Shown here: positions 39,268 to 46,942 of the stretch, in pieces
Position numbering within the stretch: position 1 is the first letter of the stretch
Layout: each line of letters begins with the position of its first letter
DNA from: Nitrospirota bacterium
Lineage (GTDB): Bacteria; Nitrospirota; Nitrospiria; JACQBZ01
DNA length: 46,942 nt
Assembly (NCBI GenBank): GCA_016200255.1
Contig: JACQFA010000003.1
Location: 1 to 46,942 of the forward strand
Direction: 5' to 3'
Notes under the pieces: model-generated
What the model saw: the letters and a program-made list of their open reading frames with translations, nothing else
Databases searched by the model: none
Told to the model about the DNA's origin: nothing
Translations under genes and position numbers: made by a program

Positions 39268-40608
39268 ATGAAACAACCGATTGTTGCCATCATAGGACGA
39301 CCGAATGTCGGCAAGTCCACGCTGTTCAACCGGATACTGGGGAAACGGGTGGCGATCGTGGAGGACATTCCGGGCGTCACGCGCGACCGGAACTATGCCG
39401 AGGCGAATTACTCCGGCCGCTCCTTCATCCTGGTGGACACCGGCGGACTGGACCCCACCGCCGCGTCCGGCGAAAGCATACTGTCCCAGGTCAAGGCCCA
39501 GACGGAGCATGCGATTGCCGAGGCCGACATCCTGATCATGCTTTTTGACGGCCGCGAAGGCGTCACGCCGCTGGACCAGGAGATCGCCTCGCTGCTGCGG
39601 CGTCTCAAAAAGCCGATCTTTTACGCCGTCAACAAAATCGACACACCCAAATCCGAGCCGCTGACGGCCGAGTTCTACCGTCTCGGAATCAAGACACTCC
39701 ATCCCGTTTCGGCCGAGCACAGCAAGGGCGTGGATGAGTTGTTGGAGACGATCGAGCCTCTCCTGCCGCCGCGCTCGGAAGCCGAAGCGCCTAAAGACGC
39801 GGCCGCCGCCGTTCCGAGAATAACCGTGGTCGGGCGGCCGAATGTCGGCAAGTCCACTCTGATCAACGCGCTGCTGGGGGAGAATCGTCATGTGACGGAC
39901 GCCACGCCGGGGACGACGCGGGATGCGATCGACAGCCTCGTGCGGCACGACGACAAGAACTATCATTTCATCGACACCGCCGGGATACGGCGGCGGGGCA
40001 AGATCGAACGGGGCGTGGAGCGGTACAGCCTGTCGCGCGCGCAGACCGCGATCGAGCGGTGCGACCTGGCCGTGGTGGTTCTGGACGCGGCGGAGGGCAT
40101 CGTTGAGCAGGACACCAAGATCATCGGCCAGGCGTTGAAGGCCCGCAAGGGCTGTCTGATTCTGGTGAACAAGTGGGATCTGCGACAGCATGATCCGAAG
40201 GCGAGGGAGAAGATCGCCGGGGAGTTGAGACGGCGGCTGGCCTTCCTCCCGTATGCTCCGATTCTGTACATCTCGGCGTTAAAGACGACGCCGGTCAAGG
40301 AGATCTTTGAAAAAATCGATGCGATCGTGACGGCCTATTCACGGCGCATTTCGACCGGGGCCTTGAACCGCGCCTTCGAGCAGGCCGTTACGGCCAAACC
40401 GCCCCCGCAACGCTCCGGCCGGGTTGTCAAACTCAATTACATCACGCAGGCCGAGTCCCGGCCGCCGACCTTCGTGATCTTCTCGAACCGGCCGGAACAG
40501 GTGAAGGAGCCGTATCTGCGGTACCTGGAAAATTTTCTGCGCCAGACGTTTGATTTTACCGGAACGCCGCTGTCCATCCGGCTTCGGAAGAAGCGGACCT
40601 CGGCATGA
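39268..40608 (+). CDS. der: Ribosome-assembly GTPase Der (EngA)
   Basis: A 446-aa protein with two GTPase domains in tandem, the mark of Der. Domain 1 has GRPNVGKSTLFN, DTGG and NKID; domain 2 has GRPNVGKSTLINALLG, DTAGIRRRGK and NKWD. The C-terminal KH-like domain includes PPTFVIFSNRPEQVKEPYLRYLEN. Der is essential for 50S maturation. The ATG at 39268 has no clear ribosome site and may be read from a very short leader. The next gene follows within 16 bases. Confidence 0.97.
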   Translation: MKQPIVAIIGRPNVGKSTLFNRILGKRVAIVEDIPGVTRDRNYAEANYSGRSFILVDTGGLDPTAASGESILSQVKAQTEHAIAEADILIMLFDGREGVTPLDQEIASLLRRLKKPIFYAVNKIDTPKSEPLTAEFYRLGIKTLHPVSAEHSKGVDELLETIEPLLPPRSEAEAPKDAAAAVPRITVVGRPNVGKSTLINALLGENRHVTDATPGTTRDAIDSLVRHDDKNYHFIDTAGIRRRGKIERGVERYSLSRAQTAIERCDLAVVVLDAAEGIVEQDTKIIGQALKARKGCLILVNKWDLRQHDPKAREKIAGELRRRLAFLPYAPILYISALKTTPVKEIFEKIDAIVTAYSRRISTGALNRAFEQAVTAKPPPQRSGRVVKLNYITQAESRPPTFVIFSNRPEQVKEPYLRYLENFLRQTFDFTGTPLSIRLRKKRTSA

Positions 40609-40624
40609 GGAGAAACAATTCAAG

Positions 40625-41386
40625 GTGAAGATTAAGACCGTCATGATCACGATATGGGCCGTAGCCGTCTGGCTCGTTCCATTTTCGGCCGCCCGGGCCT
40701 ATGAAGAAAAAACGGTGACCGACGGCGGCACGATCACCGGCAAGGTGATCTTCAAGGGGCCCGTCCCGCCGCCCCGGCCGTTCGGCCTGATCGTCTATCC
40801 GGACATGGAGGTTTGTGAACGGAACTCGGACGGCAAAGGCCATCGCCTCCTCCAGGACTTTACGGTTTCGAAGGATGGAGGATTCCAGGATGTGGTCGTG
40901 GTTGTGGAAGAGGTCGGGCAGGGGAAGCCCTTTCCATTATCCGGTCCCACGATCGCCATCAAGGATTGCAGCTTCAGCCCGTTCATGTCCGTGATCCGCG
41001 ACCGGCAGAGCATGACCTTTCAAAATCGTGACGGCGTGATCCACGATATCCAGACCTATGCCATCGAGGAGACCAAGCGCGGCGACCGTATTTTCGACCG
41101 CGCGGCGCTTCCCGATTCCACCCTCACGCAGGAGGTCCGGGTGCCGAAGGGACAGAAGATCGTCTGGACGCAATGCGGAAAGCATTCCTTCATGCAGACC
41201 TGGTTTTATGCCGTGGATAATCCCTACTACGCGATCACGTCGGAGGCCGGCGGTTTTTCGATCAGGGATCTGCCGCCCGGCCGGTACCGCGTGACGGCCT
41301 GGCATCCCTTCATGAAGCTTCGGGAGCAGACGATCGAGATCTCGGCCCATTCACAAACAGTGGTCAATTTCGAATTTGGAAAGTAA
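40625..41386 (+). CDS. Exported cupredoxin-like protein (MauL-type)
   Basis: A 253-aa protein with a signal peptide (cleavage near ARAYEEK). The first part is beta-rich with GGTITGKVIFKGPVPPP. A cupredoxin-like pattern follows: FQNRDGVIHDIQTY resembles the plastocyanin N-x-x-x-x-H site, and later CGKHSFM places Cys, His and Met as in blue-copper loops. A C-terminal segment, AGGFSIRDLPPGRYRVTAWHPFM, looks like a carboxypeptidase-regulatory unit. It may carry copper and transfer electrons in the periplasm. The GTG start has GAGGAG upstream; ATG 40643 is a second choice. Confidence 0.75.
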   Translation: MKIKTVMITIWAVAVWLVPFSAARAYEEKTVTDGGTITGKVIFKGPVPPPRPFGLIVYPDMEVCERNSDGKGHRLLQDFTVSKDGGFQDVVVVVEEVGQGKPFPLSGPTIAIKDCSFSPFMSVIRDRQSMTFQNRDGVIHDIQTYAIEETKRGDRIFDRAALPDSTLTQEVRVPKGQKIVWTQCGKHSFMQTWFYAVDNPYYAITSEAGGFSIRDLPPGRYRVTAWHPFMKLREQTIEISAHSQTVVNFEFGK

Positions 41387-41387
41387 A

Positions 41388-41416
41388 TTGACGGACTCCC
41401 GAAGTGGTGTTACAAT
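41388..41416 (+). promoter_or_regulatory. Sigma70-type promoter for the PCP_red gene
   Basis: TTGACG at 41388-41393 and TACAAT at 41411-41416 are spaced by 17 bases, about 33 bases before the ATG. Confidence 0.7.
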
Positions 41417-41448
41417 GTTCTTCCCTGAAATGGTGTAGAGGTTGTCGC

Positions 41449-42435
41449 ATGGCCAACGAAACTCAGATCCAATGGACCGAAGACGCTTTGAAGAGCGTCG
41501 AGAAGGCCCCTCTGTTTTTGCGCGGCATGGTGAAAAAACTGGCCGAGAAGAAGGCGAGAGAGATGGGCTTGTCGCAAATTACGACCGAGCAACTGACGGC
41601 CTGGAAGAACGAATCCATGGGGGCGATGGGCGGAGAGAAGGGCCTACAGGAGGCGGCCGATCAGCTGGCCAAGGGCCATCTTCCCTGGACGCTTGCGGCG
41701 CGCGAGCGGCTGGCGACCGTCCCGGTTTTCATGCGGGAGATGGTGCGGCAGATCGCCGAAGAGGTCGCGATCGAACGCGGCCACATGGAAGTGAATGTCG
41801 ATCTGCTGCAAAAGGTCGAGGCGCTGGGTGAATTTGAGGATCAAAATGCGCGTCCGGCGCTGCGGTGGTCGGAGGGCGCGACGGCTCTGCTGATGAAGAA
41901 GATCGAGAGCGCGCCGCCCGTGGCGACCGATTTCGTCTCCCAGATGCTCAAGAGTGATGCCGAGGACCTGGCCCGGTCCAGGGGTTTTTCAGAAATGACG
42001 GAGGAAAACCTGAGGGTCCTCTGGGAGTCGCCGCTTTCCGAGGTGAAATGGTCCGGGGAGGCTTGGCGGAGGCTCCAGACCTCGCCCGATTTCGTACGCA
42101 GCGGGATCCGAAAGGCGGCCGAACGGCGCGCGCGAAAAGACGGGGCCAGGGAAATTTCGTCCGAAATGCTGACGCGCTACCGCAACCAGGCGATGATGAA
42201 GGCCGTGATGCGGATTCGCAAACTCGGCTTCAACGAGTTGACCTTCGATGCATTTGACGCGGCCAAGGAAAAAGTAAAGCGTCTTCAAGGAAACGAGCAG
42301 GCGGACAAACGCCTTTCCGAGATCCGCGACTTCATGACCAAGCGCCCCGAGAAATCCGGCGAAGTGCTCGGCGACGAATTGATGACCCGCTTCCGGAAAT
42401 ATCTCAAGGGCGAAGGCGATTTGAAGACCGAATAA
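41449..42435 (+). CDS. Protein of four tandem PCP_red-type repeats
   Basis: A 328-aa soluble protein built from four copies of a roughly 50-residue helical unit, beginning at Trp 9, 80, 140 and 201. Each reads W(S/T)xxA...P.F.R..v...E..AR..G...it.e, with REMVRQIAEEVAIERG and RSGIRKAAERRARKDG as examples. The unit resembles the C-terminal PCP_red domain of the light-independent protochlorophyllide reductase subunit BchB/ChlB (PF08369), which also exists as stand-alone proteins in non-phototrophs. No bacteriochlorophyll gene is nearby. A C-terminal helical tail of about 75 residues follows. Function unknown. Confidence 0.75.
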   Translation: MANETQIQWTEDALKSVEKAPLFLRGMVKKLAEKKAREMGLSQITTEQLTAWKNESMGAMGGEKGLQEAADQLAKGHLPWTLAARERLATVPVFMREMVRQIAEEVAIERGHMEVNVDLLQKVEALGEFEDQNARPALRWSEGATALLMKKIESAPPVATDFVSQMLKSDAEDLARSRGFSEMTEENLRVLWESPLSEVKWSGEAWRRLQTSPDFVRSGIRKAAERRARKDGAREISSEMLTRYRNQAMMKAVMRIRKLGFNELTFDAFDAAKEKVKRLQGNEQADKRLSEIRDFMTKRPEKSGEVLGDELMTRFRKYLKGEGDLKTE

Positions 42436-42457
42436 CGATGTGCCGGTCTTTCCGACC

Positions 42458-42742
42458 ATGACGATTCGAACGAAACGAGCCGCCCTTCTTGCCTTTGTCT
42501 TTTATCTTCTGCTTTTCGCATCGTTTGCCGAATTCCATGCCTATGCCAACGATGAACTGACCGATGCCCATGGCTGTCAGATCGGCCTCTGGGTGCAGCA
42601 CGGCCAAACGGCCGTCCTCTCCGTCGTCCTCGTATCCGCCGTGCTGGCGTCGCTGTTTTATTCCAACCCTTCAATTAAAGCGTCCTACGTAAAGCCGTTC
42701 CGTTTCACGGCATCCTTGCGCGCGCCTCCTTCTCTCCTGTAA
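42458..42742 (+). CDS. Small membrane protein upstream of the metal-transport genes
   Basis: A protein of 94 aa from ATG 42458 (a GTG at 42440 would give 100). Two hydrophobic segments lie at about 7-25 and 52-68. Between them a His/Cys-containing loop, EFHAYANDELTDAHGCQIGLWVQHG, could touch a metal. It precedes the outer-membrane barrel and the ZnuA/ZnuB pair, so a metal-related role is plausible but unproven. Confidence 0.65.
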   Translation: MTIRTKRAALLAFVFYLLLFASFAEFHAYANDELTDAHGCQIGLWVQHGQTAVLSVVLVSAVLASLFYSNPSIKASYVKPFRFTASLRAPPSLL

Positions 42743-42820
42743 CACGTTCCTGATTTCTCCAAAAAACAAAAAACAGCCAAGGCGTGTCTTCCATACGCAA
42801 CGTTTAGCGGGGAGAATCTT

Positions 42821-44002
42821 ATGCGCGCGATGCTTATCGTTCTGTTTATTTTTCTTGCAGCCGGTTCGGATTTTTCAGCCGAAGCGCAGCAGGTGTCATC
42901 CATGAACCCGAAAATTTCTTTGGACGGCCTCTTTGCGGTCGGGGCCTCGACGGTTCCGGATATTGAGAACATTGAGACGGGGGGCCATGATCCCAATCAG
43001 CGGGGCATCACGGTCCAGAACGTTGAGCTGACGATGAGCGCGGCGGTCGATCCCTACTTTACCGGCAACGCGAACATCGTCTATCAGATCGACAAACAGG
43101 GCGAGAGCACCGTGGAACTGGAGGAGGCCTATCTCACCTCCACATCGCTCCCATGGAACCTCCAACTGAAGGGCGGGCAGTTCTTCAACCAGTTTGGGCG
43201 ACTGAATGCGACGCATCCCCATGCCTGGGATTTTATCGATCAGCCGCTGGTCAACGGACGATTCCTCGGGCCCGATGGGCTGCGGGGGCCCGGTCTTCAA
43301 CTCTCTTATCTTTTGCCGCTTCCGATCTACTCCGAGGCGATCATCGCGGTGCAGAATGGCTCGGGTGGGACCGGATTCAGCTTCCGCAACACGCCCGGAG
43401 AGGAACTCTTCGGGCGCACGGTCGTCGACCGTCCGGTCAAGAGTCTGGCCGATATGGTGATCGTCCCGCGTCTGCTCGGTTCCGTAGACCTGACCGATAC
43501 GCAAACGGTGGTTCTGGGAGGTTCCGGGGCTTTCGGGGCGAACGGCAGCAGAACGGATACGCAGACGGCGATTTACGGCGCCGACCTTTATTACAAGTGG
43601 AAACCCTTGACGGCCGAATCGGGATGGCCGTTTGTCGGCTGGCAATCCGAAGTCATAATGCGCCGCTACCAGGCCGGCTCCACGGCCGGTCCTACTCCGC
43701 TCCAACAAGAAACGCTCCGCGACCGTGGAGGGTATACGCAAGTGCTCTGGGGATTCACGCGACCGTGGGTGACCGGGGTTCGGCTCGACTATGTGGCCGG
43801 ATCGGGGGGAGATCCCGCTGCCGATCCGCTGCGCGAGCGCCGGTTCCGTGTTTCACCCGATATCACGTTTTATCCCAGTGAGTTTTCGAAATGGCGTCTG
43901 CAATACAACTACGACGATATTCAAAGCCGCGACAAGCCGGTCCATTCCGTCTTCCTGCAGTGGGAATTCATGGTGGGAGAGCACGGGGCGCATAAATTTT
44001 AG
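42821..44002 (+). CDS. Outer-membrane beta-barrel protein (porin-like) of the metal cluster
   Basis: A 393-aa protein with a signal peptide (cleavage after about AEAQQ). Alternating-residue beta-strand patterns run throughout (QNVELTMSAAVDPYFTGNANIVYQI; LQLKGGQFFNQFGRLNATHPHAWDF), and it ends in Phe, the usual barrel-insertion signal. It lies directly before the ZnuA-like gene (24 bases), so it may let metal ions cross the outer membrane. GGGGAGA precedes the ATG. Not a TonB-dependent receptor: no plug domain. Confidence 0.8.
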   Translation: MRAMLIVLFIFLAAGSDFSAEAQQVSSMNPKISLDGLFAVGASTVPDIENIETGGHDPNQRGITVQNVELTMSAAVDPYFTGNANIVYQIDKQGESTVELEEAYLTSTSLPWNLQLKGGQFFNQFGRLNATHPHAWDFIDQPLVNGRFLGPDGLRGPGLQLSYLLPLPIYSEAIIAVQNGSGGTGFSFRNTPGEELFGRTVVDRPVKSLADMVIVPRLLGSVDLTDTQTVVLGGSGAFGANGSRTDTQTAIYGADLYYKWKPLTAESGWPFVGWQSEVIMRRYQAGSTAGPTPLQQETLRDRGGYTQVLWGFTRPWVTGVRLDYVAGSGGDPAADPLRERRFRVSPDITFYPSEFSKWRLQYNYDDIQSRDKPVHSVFLQWEFMVGEHGAHKF

Positions 44003-44026
44003 CCAAAATTATATGGGAGAGCGAAT

Positions 44027-44947
44027 ATGAAAAAGATTCTTATCGCCGGTATCTTGTGGAGTCTGTTCTTTTCCTCCTTCGCGGAGGCCAAACTGAATAT
44101 CGTGACGACCACCCCCGATTTTGCATCGGTGGCCAAGGAAATCGGCGGGGACCGGGTGGAGGCGGCCAGTCTCGCGAAAGGGGTTCAGGACCCGCATTTT
44201 GTGGACGCGAAACCGAGTTTCATCCGGTTGCTCAACCAGGCCGATATCCTGATCGAAGGAGGGGCCGATCTGGAGGTGGGCTGGCTTCCGCCTCTTCTGG
44301 AGAGCGCACGGAACGGGAAGATCCAAACGGGGAATCCCGGACGGATCGTGGTCTCCAGAGGAATCAGACTGTCGGGAGTTCCCACGGGTCCGATCGACCG
44401 CTCTCAAGGGGACGTGCATCCGCTGGGAAATCCGCACTTCATGCTCGATCCGGAAAACGGGAAGATCATCGGGGAGGAGGTCGCGTCGACCCTCTGCCGT
44501 CTGGACGCCGGCTCCTGCGAGTTCTACCGGAAAAACCAGACGGTCTTCAACCAGCGCCTCGATCAAAAGATTTCCGATTGGCTGCAGAGGATGGCCCCGT
44601 ATCGCGGCACCAGGGTGATCACCTACCATGAGAGCTGGCCCTATTTCGCCGAACGGTTCGGCCTGAACGTCGTCGGCCATGTCGAGCCGAAGCCGGGGAT
44701 TCCTCCATCGCCGGTGCACCTGGAGAGCCTGATCGATCTGATCACGCGGGAGAAGGTGAAAGTTCTGATCATGGAGCCGTACTTCGGCGATCAGGCCACG
44801 AAATTTCTTGCGCAAAAAACCGGCATCCAGGTTCTGGTCTTCTATCCGTCGGTCGCTCCGGAAGCCGGTATCAATAATTACTTTGATATCTTCGAACGAA
44901 ATATCACCCGGCTTACGGAGACATTAAAAACAGCCGATAAAAAATAG
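44027..44947 (+). CDS. znuA: Metal ABC transporter substrate-binding protein (ZnuA/cluster A-I)
   Basis: A 306-aa periplasmic binding protein with a signal peptide (cleavage near EAKLN). Probable metal ligands are His in VQDPHFVDAKPS, His in GNPHFMLDPENG, His in ITYHESWPYFAERFG and an acidic residue in the C-terminal MEPYFGDQATK region. The long His-rich loop of many ZnuA proteins is absent. The metal could be zinc, manganese or another; the neighbours (NikR, NiCoT) make nickel worth testing. The permease follows in 14 bases. Confidence 0.85.
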   Translation: MKKILIAGILWSLFFSSFAEAKLNIVTTTPDFASVAKEIGGDRVEAASLAKGVQDPHFVDAKPSFIRLLNQADILIEGGADLEVGWLPPLLESARNGKIQTGNPGRIVVSRGIRLSGVPTGPIDRSQGDVHPLGNPHFMLDPENGKIIGEEVASTLCRLDAGSCEFYRKNQTVFNQRLDQKISDWLQRMAPYRGTRVITYHESWPYFAERFGLNVVGHVEPKPGIPPSPVHLESLIDLITREKVKVLIMEPYFGDQATKFLAQKTGIQVLVFYPSVAPEAGINNYFDIFERNITRLTETLKTADKK

Positions 44948-44961
44948 CAGGAGCGGACAAC

Positions 44962-45774
44962 ATGTCTATTTTAGCACTGCCATTTCTCGCGTGCCTCATC
45001 CTGACGGGGATCTATGTCTACCTGGGGATCCATATTGTCCGTCGGGGAATCATCTTCGTCGATCTCGCGCTGGCCCAGCTGGCGGCGTTGGGATCAACGG
45101 TCGCCTTGTTGATCGGATACGACCCATCCGATCGAACGGGCTATCTCCTCTCGCTCGGATTTACCGTGGTGGGCGCTGTGGTCTTCTCATTGACCCGGCA
45201 GAGGCGGGAAAAAATTCCCCAGGAGGCGATCATCGGGATCGTGTATGTCGTCTCGGCGGCCGCCGCCATCCTGGTATTGGACCGCGCACCGGGGGGATCG
45301 GAGCATATCCGATCCCTTCTGGTGGGGGATATCCTGACCGTGGCGCCTGACGATCTCATCCGCATGGGAATCCTGTGCGCCCTCGTCGGCCTGTTGCATT
45401 GGGTTCTCCGCAAACCGTTTTTGATGATCACGTTCAGGCCGGAGAATTTCGGCGAAAGCGGGCGGTCGATCTATTTATGGGATTTTCTCTTCTATCTCTC
45501 CTTCGGTCTGGTCGTGACCGGATCGGTCCGTCTGGCGGGGGTGCTTCTGGTCTTTGCCTATCTGGTCGTGCCGGCGGTGGTCTCCCTCCTTTTTACCGAG
45601 GGATTGGGAAAACGGCTGGCCCTGGGCTGGGGACTGGGAGGAGCGTCGAGCGCACTGGGACTCTGGGCGTCGTATCGGTTCGATCTTCCCACCGGCGCGA
45701 CGATCGTCTGCGCCTTCGGGCTGATGCTGGTTCTGTCGGCCGTAATCAGAATGGTTTACGTGCCGAGACCCTGA
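44962..45774 (+). CDS. znuB: Metal ABC transporter permease (ZnuB type)
   Basis: A 270-aa inner-membrane protein with about seven to eight helices. The helices carry the ABC-3 features GIHIVRRGIIFVDLALAQLAALGS, SLLVGDILTV and SVRLAGVLLVFAYLVVPAVVSLLF. It would move the metal delivered by the neighbouring binding protein. The ATPase subunit that this transporter needs is not adjacent and is not in the window. Confidence 0.9.
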   Translation: MSILALPFLACLILTGIYVYLGIHIVRRGIIFVDLALAQLAALGSTVALLIGYDPSDRTGYLLSLGFTVVGAVVFSLTRQRREKIPQEAIIGIVYVVSAAAAILVLDRAPGGSEHIRSLLVGDILTVAPDDLIRMGILCALVGLLHWVLRKPFLMITFRPENFGESGRSIYLWDFLFYLSFGLVVTGSVRLAGVLLVFAYLVVPAVVSLLFTEGLGKRLALGWGLGGASSALGLWASYRFDLPTGATIVCAFGLMLVLSAVIRMVYVPRP

Positions 45775-45787
45775 CCTCCCCGGATTC

Positions 45788-45816
45788 TTGACAGGCGCCT
45801 ACAGTTGTGTTACTTT
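45788..45816 (+). promoter_or_regulatory. Sigma70-type promoter for nikR-NiCoT
   Basis: A perfect TTGACA at 45788-45793 is followed 17 bases later by TACTTT at 45811-45816, which lies under the NikR operator. Confidence 0.6.
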
Positions 45817-45833
45817 ATTTAAAATCGTAACAC
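45807..45833 (+). promoter_or_regulatory. NikR operator (GTGTTAC-N13-GTAACAC)
   Basis: GTGTTAC at 45807-45813 and GTAACAC at 45827-45833 are perfect inverted repeats separated by 13 bases, the arrangement I recall for Geobacter/Desulfovibrio-type NikR sites. It overlaps the -10 region, so nickel-bound NikR should repress nikR and the downstream permease. Confidence 0.9.
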
Positions 45834-45857
45834 GCCTGTGGGAGGCACCCTCTGTCC

Positions 45858-46274
45858 ATGAAGAAAACGATCCGCTTCGGCGTTTCCATCGACCATCATC
45901 TCCTCGAAGGCTTCGATCGTCTGATCAAGGATAAAAAATACGTCAACCGGTCCGAGGCGATCCGGGACCTGATCCGGGATCAGCTGGTTGAAGAGGAGTG
46001 GACGTTCGGAAAGAGGGTCGTCGGGACGATCACGATCGTGTATGACCACGACGTCCGAGAATTGGGCGAGACGCTGGCCCATCTTCAACACCGGTATCAT
46101 AAAGCGGTCCAGTCCACGCTGCATGTCCATCTGGATGAACGGAACTGCATGGAGGTGCTCGTCGTGATGGGCAAGGGGGCGGCCGTCAAGGCGATCGCGG
46201 ACCGGCTGATCGGGACCCGGGGAGTGAAGCACGGAAAACTGACCATGACGACAACCGGAAAGAGGCTCTCATAA
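45858..46274 (+). CDS. nikR: Nickel-responsive transcriptional regulator NikR
   Basis: A 138-aa ribbon-helix-helix repressor. The N-terminal RHH ([20 protein letters not shown], then [12 protein letters not shown]) binds DNA. The C-terminal ACT-like domain has all four nickel ligands in order: His 11 residues before the first His of HVH, both His of HVH, and the Cys six residues after (HVHLDERNC). The operator for its own binding lies 25 bases upstream. The stop TAA overlaps the ATG of the permease gene by one base. Confidence 0.95.
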   Translation: MKKTIRFGVSIDHHLLEGFDRLIKDKKYVNRSEAIRDLIRDQLVEEEWTFGKRVVGTITIVYDHDVRELGETLAHLQHRYHKAVQSTLHVHLDERNCMEVLVVMGKGAAVKAIADRLIGTRGVKHGKLTMTTTGKRLS

Positions 46275-46942
46275 TGGAGCACCTCGGGCTGGTCCTGTTC
46301 ACGACCTTCCTGTACGGCTTCCGCCATGGGATCGATTGGGATCATATCGCGGCGATCACAGATATCACCAGCACCGCACCTTCCCATTCCGCCGCGCAGA
46401 CGGCGCAGCCCGTTCTGTTTCTGTCGACAATGTACGTGCTGGGGCATGCGGCCATGGTCGTGACGCTTGGCTCGGCGGCGCTCCTGGCGCATACGCTCCT
46501 CCCTGGCTGGGTGGATCCCATCCTCGAGCGGGTCGTGGGAGCGACGCTGCTTCTCCTATCGGCCTGGGTCTTCTACTCCCTGGTGCAGTTTCTTCGAGGC
46601 CGGGGCGAGTTTCGGTTGCGCAGCCGCTGGATGCTGATTTTCTCCTGGATCGCGTACCTCTGGCACCGGATGCATGAACGGCTGGAGGGCCGCGCGCACG
46701 AACATAAACACCGGCTGACGCAGTACAGCCCGGTTTCGGCCTTCATCGTGGGCATCATTCACGGCATCGGGGCCGAGACCGGATCGCAGGTCCTGCTGAT
46801 CGCGGCCGTCGGCGGGGCGGCCGGGCCGAAGTACGGACTGCTGCTGATGGGCAGCTTTGTGATCGGTCTCATTCTGAGCAACAGTCTGATCGCCGTGGTC
46901 ACGGCGGCCGGATTCATCTGGGCGCAGGGCCAGCGCGGCGTC
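46274..46942 (+). CDS. NiCoT-family nickel/cobalt permease, 3' truncated by the window edge
   Basis: 223 residues are visible and the frame is open to the last base. The family signature is near the start: RHGIDWDHIAAI matches the HxxxDxDH motif of NiCoT proteins (NixA/HoxN) that carries nickel or cobalt. Several hydrophobic helices follow (LYVLGHAAMVV, VGATLLLLSAWVFYSLV and more). The start ATG overlaps the nikR stop (TAATG), so it is translated with nikR and controlled by the NikR operator. The metal is inferred from NikR. Confidence 0.9.
   Translation, partial: MEHLGLVLFTTFLYGFRHGIDWDHIAAITDITSTAPSHSAAQTAQPVLFLSTMYVLGHAAMVVTLGSAALLAHTLLPGWVDPILERVVGATLLLLSAWVFYSLVQFLRGRGEFRLRSRWMLIFSWIAYLWHRMHERLEGRAHEHKHRLTQYSPVSAFIVGIIHGIGAETGSQVLLIAAVGGAAGPKYGLLLMGSFVIGLILSNSLIAVVTAAGFIWAQGQRGV

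Overview
This window looks like a contig from a GC-rich, Gram-negative, free-living bacterium. Cupredoxin-like, bactofilin and HD-GYP/GGDEF/EAL genes, a stand-alone multi-PCP_red protein, a NikR box of the GTGTTAC-N13-GTAACAC type, and REP-flanked RAYT transposases together suggest Nitrospirota or a neighbouring phylum (Methylomirabilota, Desulfobacterota). This placement is an inference from gene content, not a measured phylogeny.

Region by region. (1) 1-9.9 kb is an almost gap-free plus-strand housekeeping run after the 3' end of a LuxR-type regulator: ffh-rpsP-khpA-rimM-trmD-rplS-rnhB-yraN, an unnamed conserved gene, then the division module ftsE-ftsX-envC and a C-terminal processing protease. 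It joins protein targeting, ribosome assembly and septal cell-wall splitting. (2) 9.9-14.2 kb holds groES-groEL behind a sigma70 promoter with a CIRCE operator, a clear terminator, then trxA and recN. (3) 14.2-20.5 kb is a minus-strand signalling and SOS block: a 45-aa membrane protein, a REC-HD-GYP regulator interrupted by a frameshift, an NtrC-family activator, a PP2C phosphatase, and lexA-DUF6504-like-dinB, in which both lexA and dinB carry single-base frameshifts. A sigma54 promoter and two matching upstream dyads sit in front of the HD-GYP gene. A perfect 20-bp palindrome sits at the lexA start. (4) 20.6-31.9 kb is mixed metabolism and signalling: bactofilin, pyrE, glutaredoxin, a NUDIX hydrolase, a flavin reductase-like protein, an M20 peptidase, a GNAT acetyltransferase, small membrane proteins, a REC-PAS-GGDEF-EAL protein, an MsbA-like exporter and a PilZ-REC protein.

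(5) 31.9-38 kb is an accessory island. It contains a RAYT transposase with REP hairpins before, inside and at the end of its gene, an AT-rich HNH nuclease, a DHFR-like protein, and a nucleotidyltransferase with a small overlapping partner. It ends with DUF1353, patatin-like lipoprotein and HELLE-motif genes. Three imperfect copies of a GC-rich motif separate the modules. (6) 38-46.9 kb returns to the core genome: a DUF4382 lipoprotein, der, a cupredoxin-like protein, a four-repeat PCP_red protein, then a metal block (small membrane protein, outer-membrane barrel, ZnuA-like binding protein, ZnuB-like permease, nikR with its operator, and a NiCoT nickel/cobalt permease cut by the right edge).

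The most interesting points are the complete-looking sigma54 enhancer/promoter unit at 15.6-15.8 kb, the candidate new LexA operator, the frameshifts in lexA (at an A8 slippery run) and dinB, the REP element carried in frame inside its own transposase, and the motif-bounded accessory modules. I saw no rRNA, tRNA or CRISPR array.
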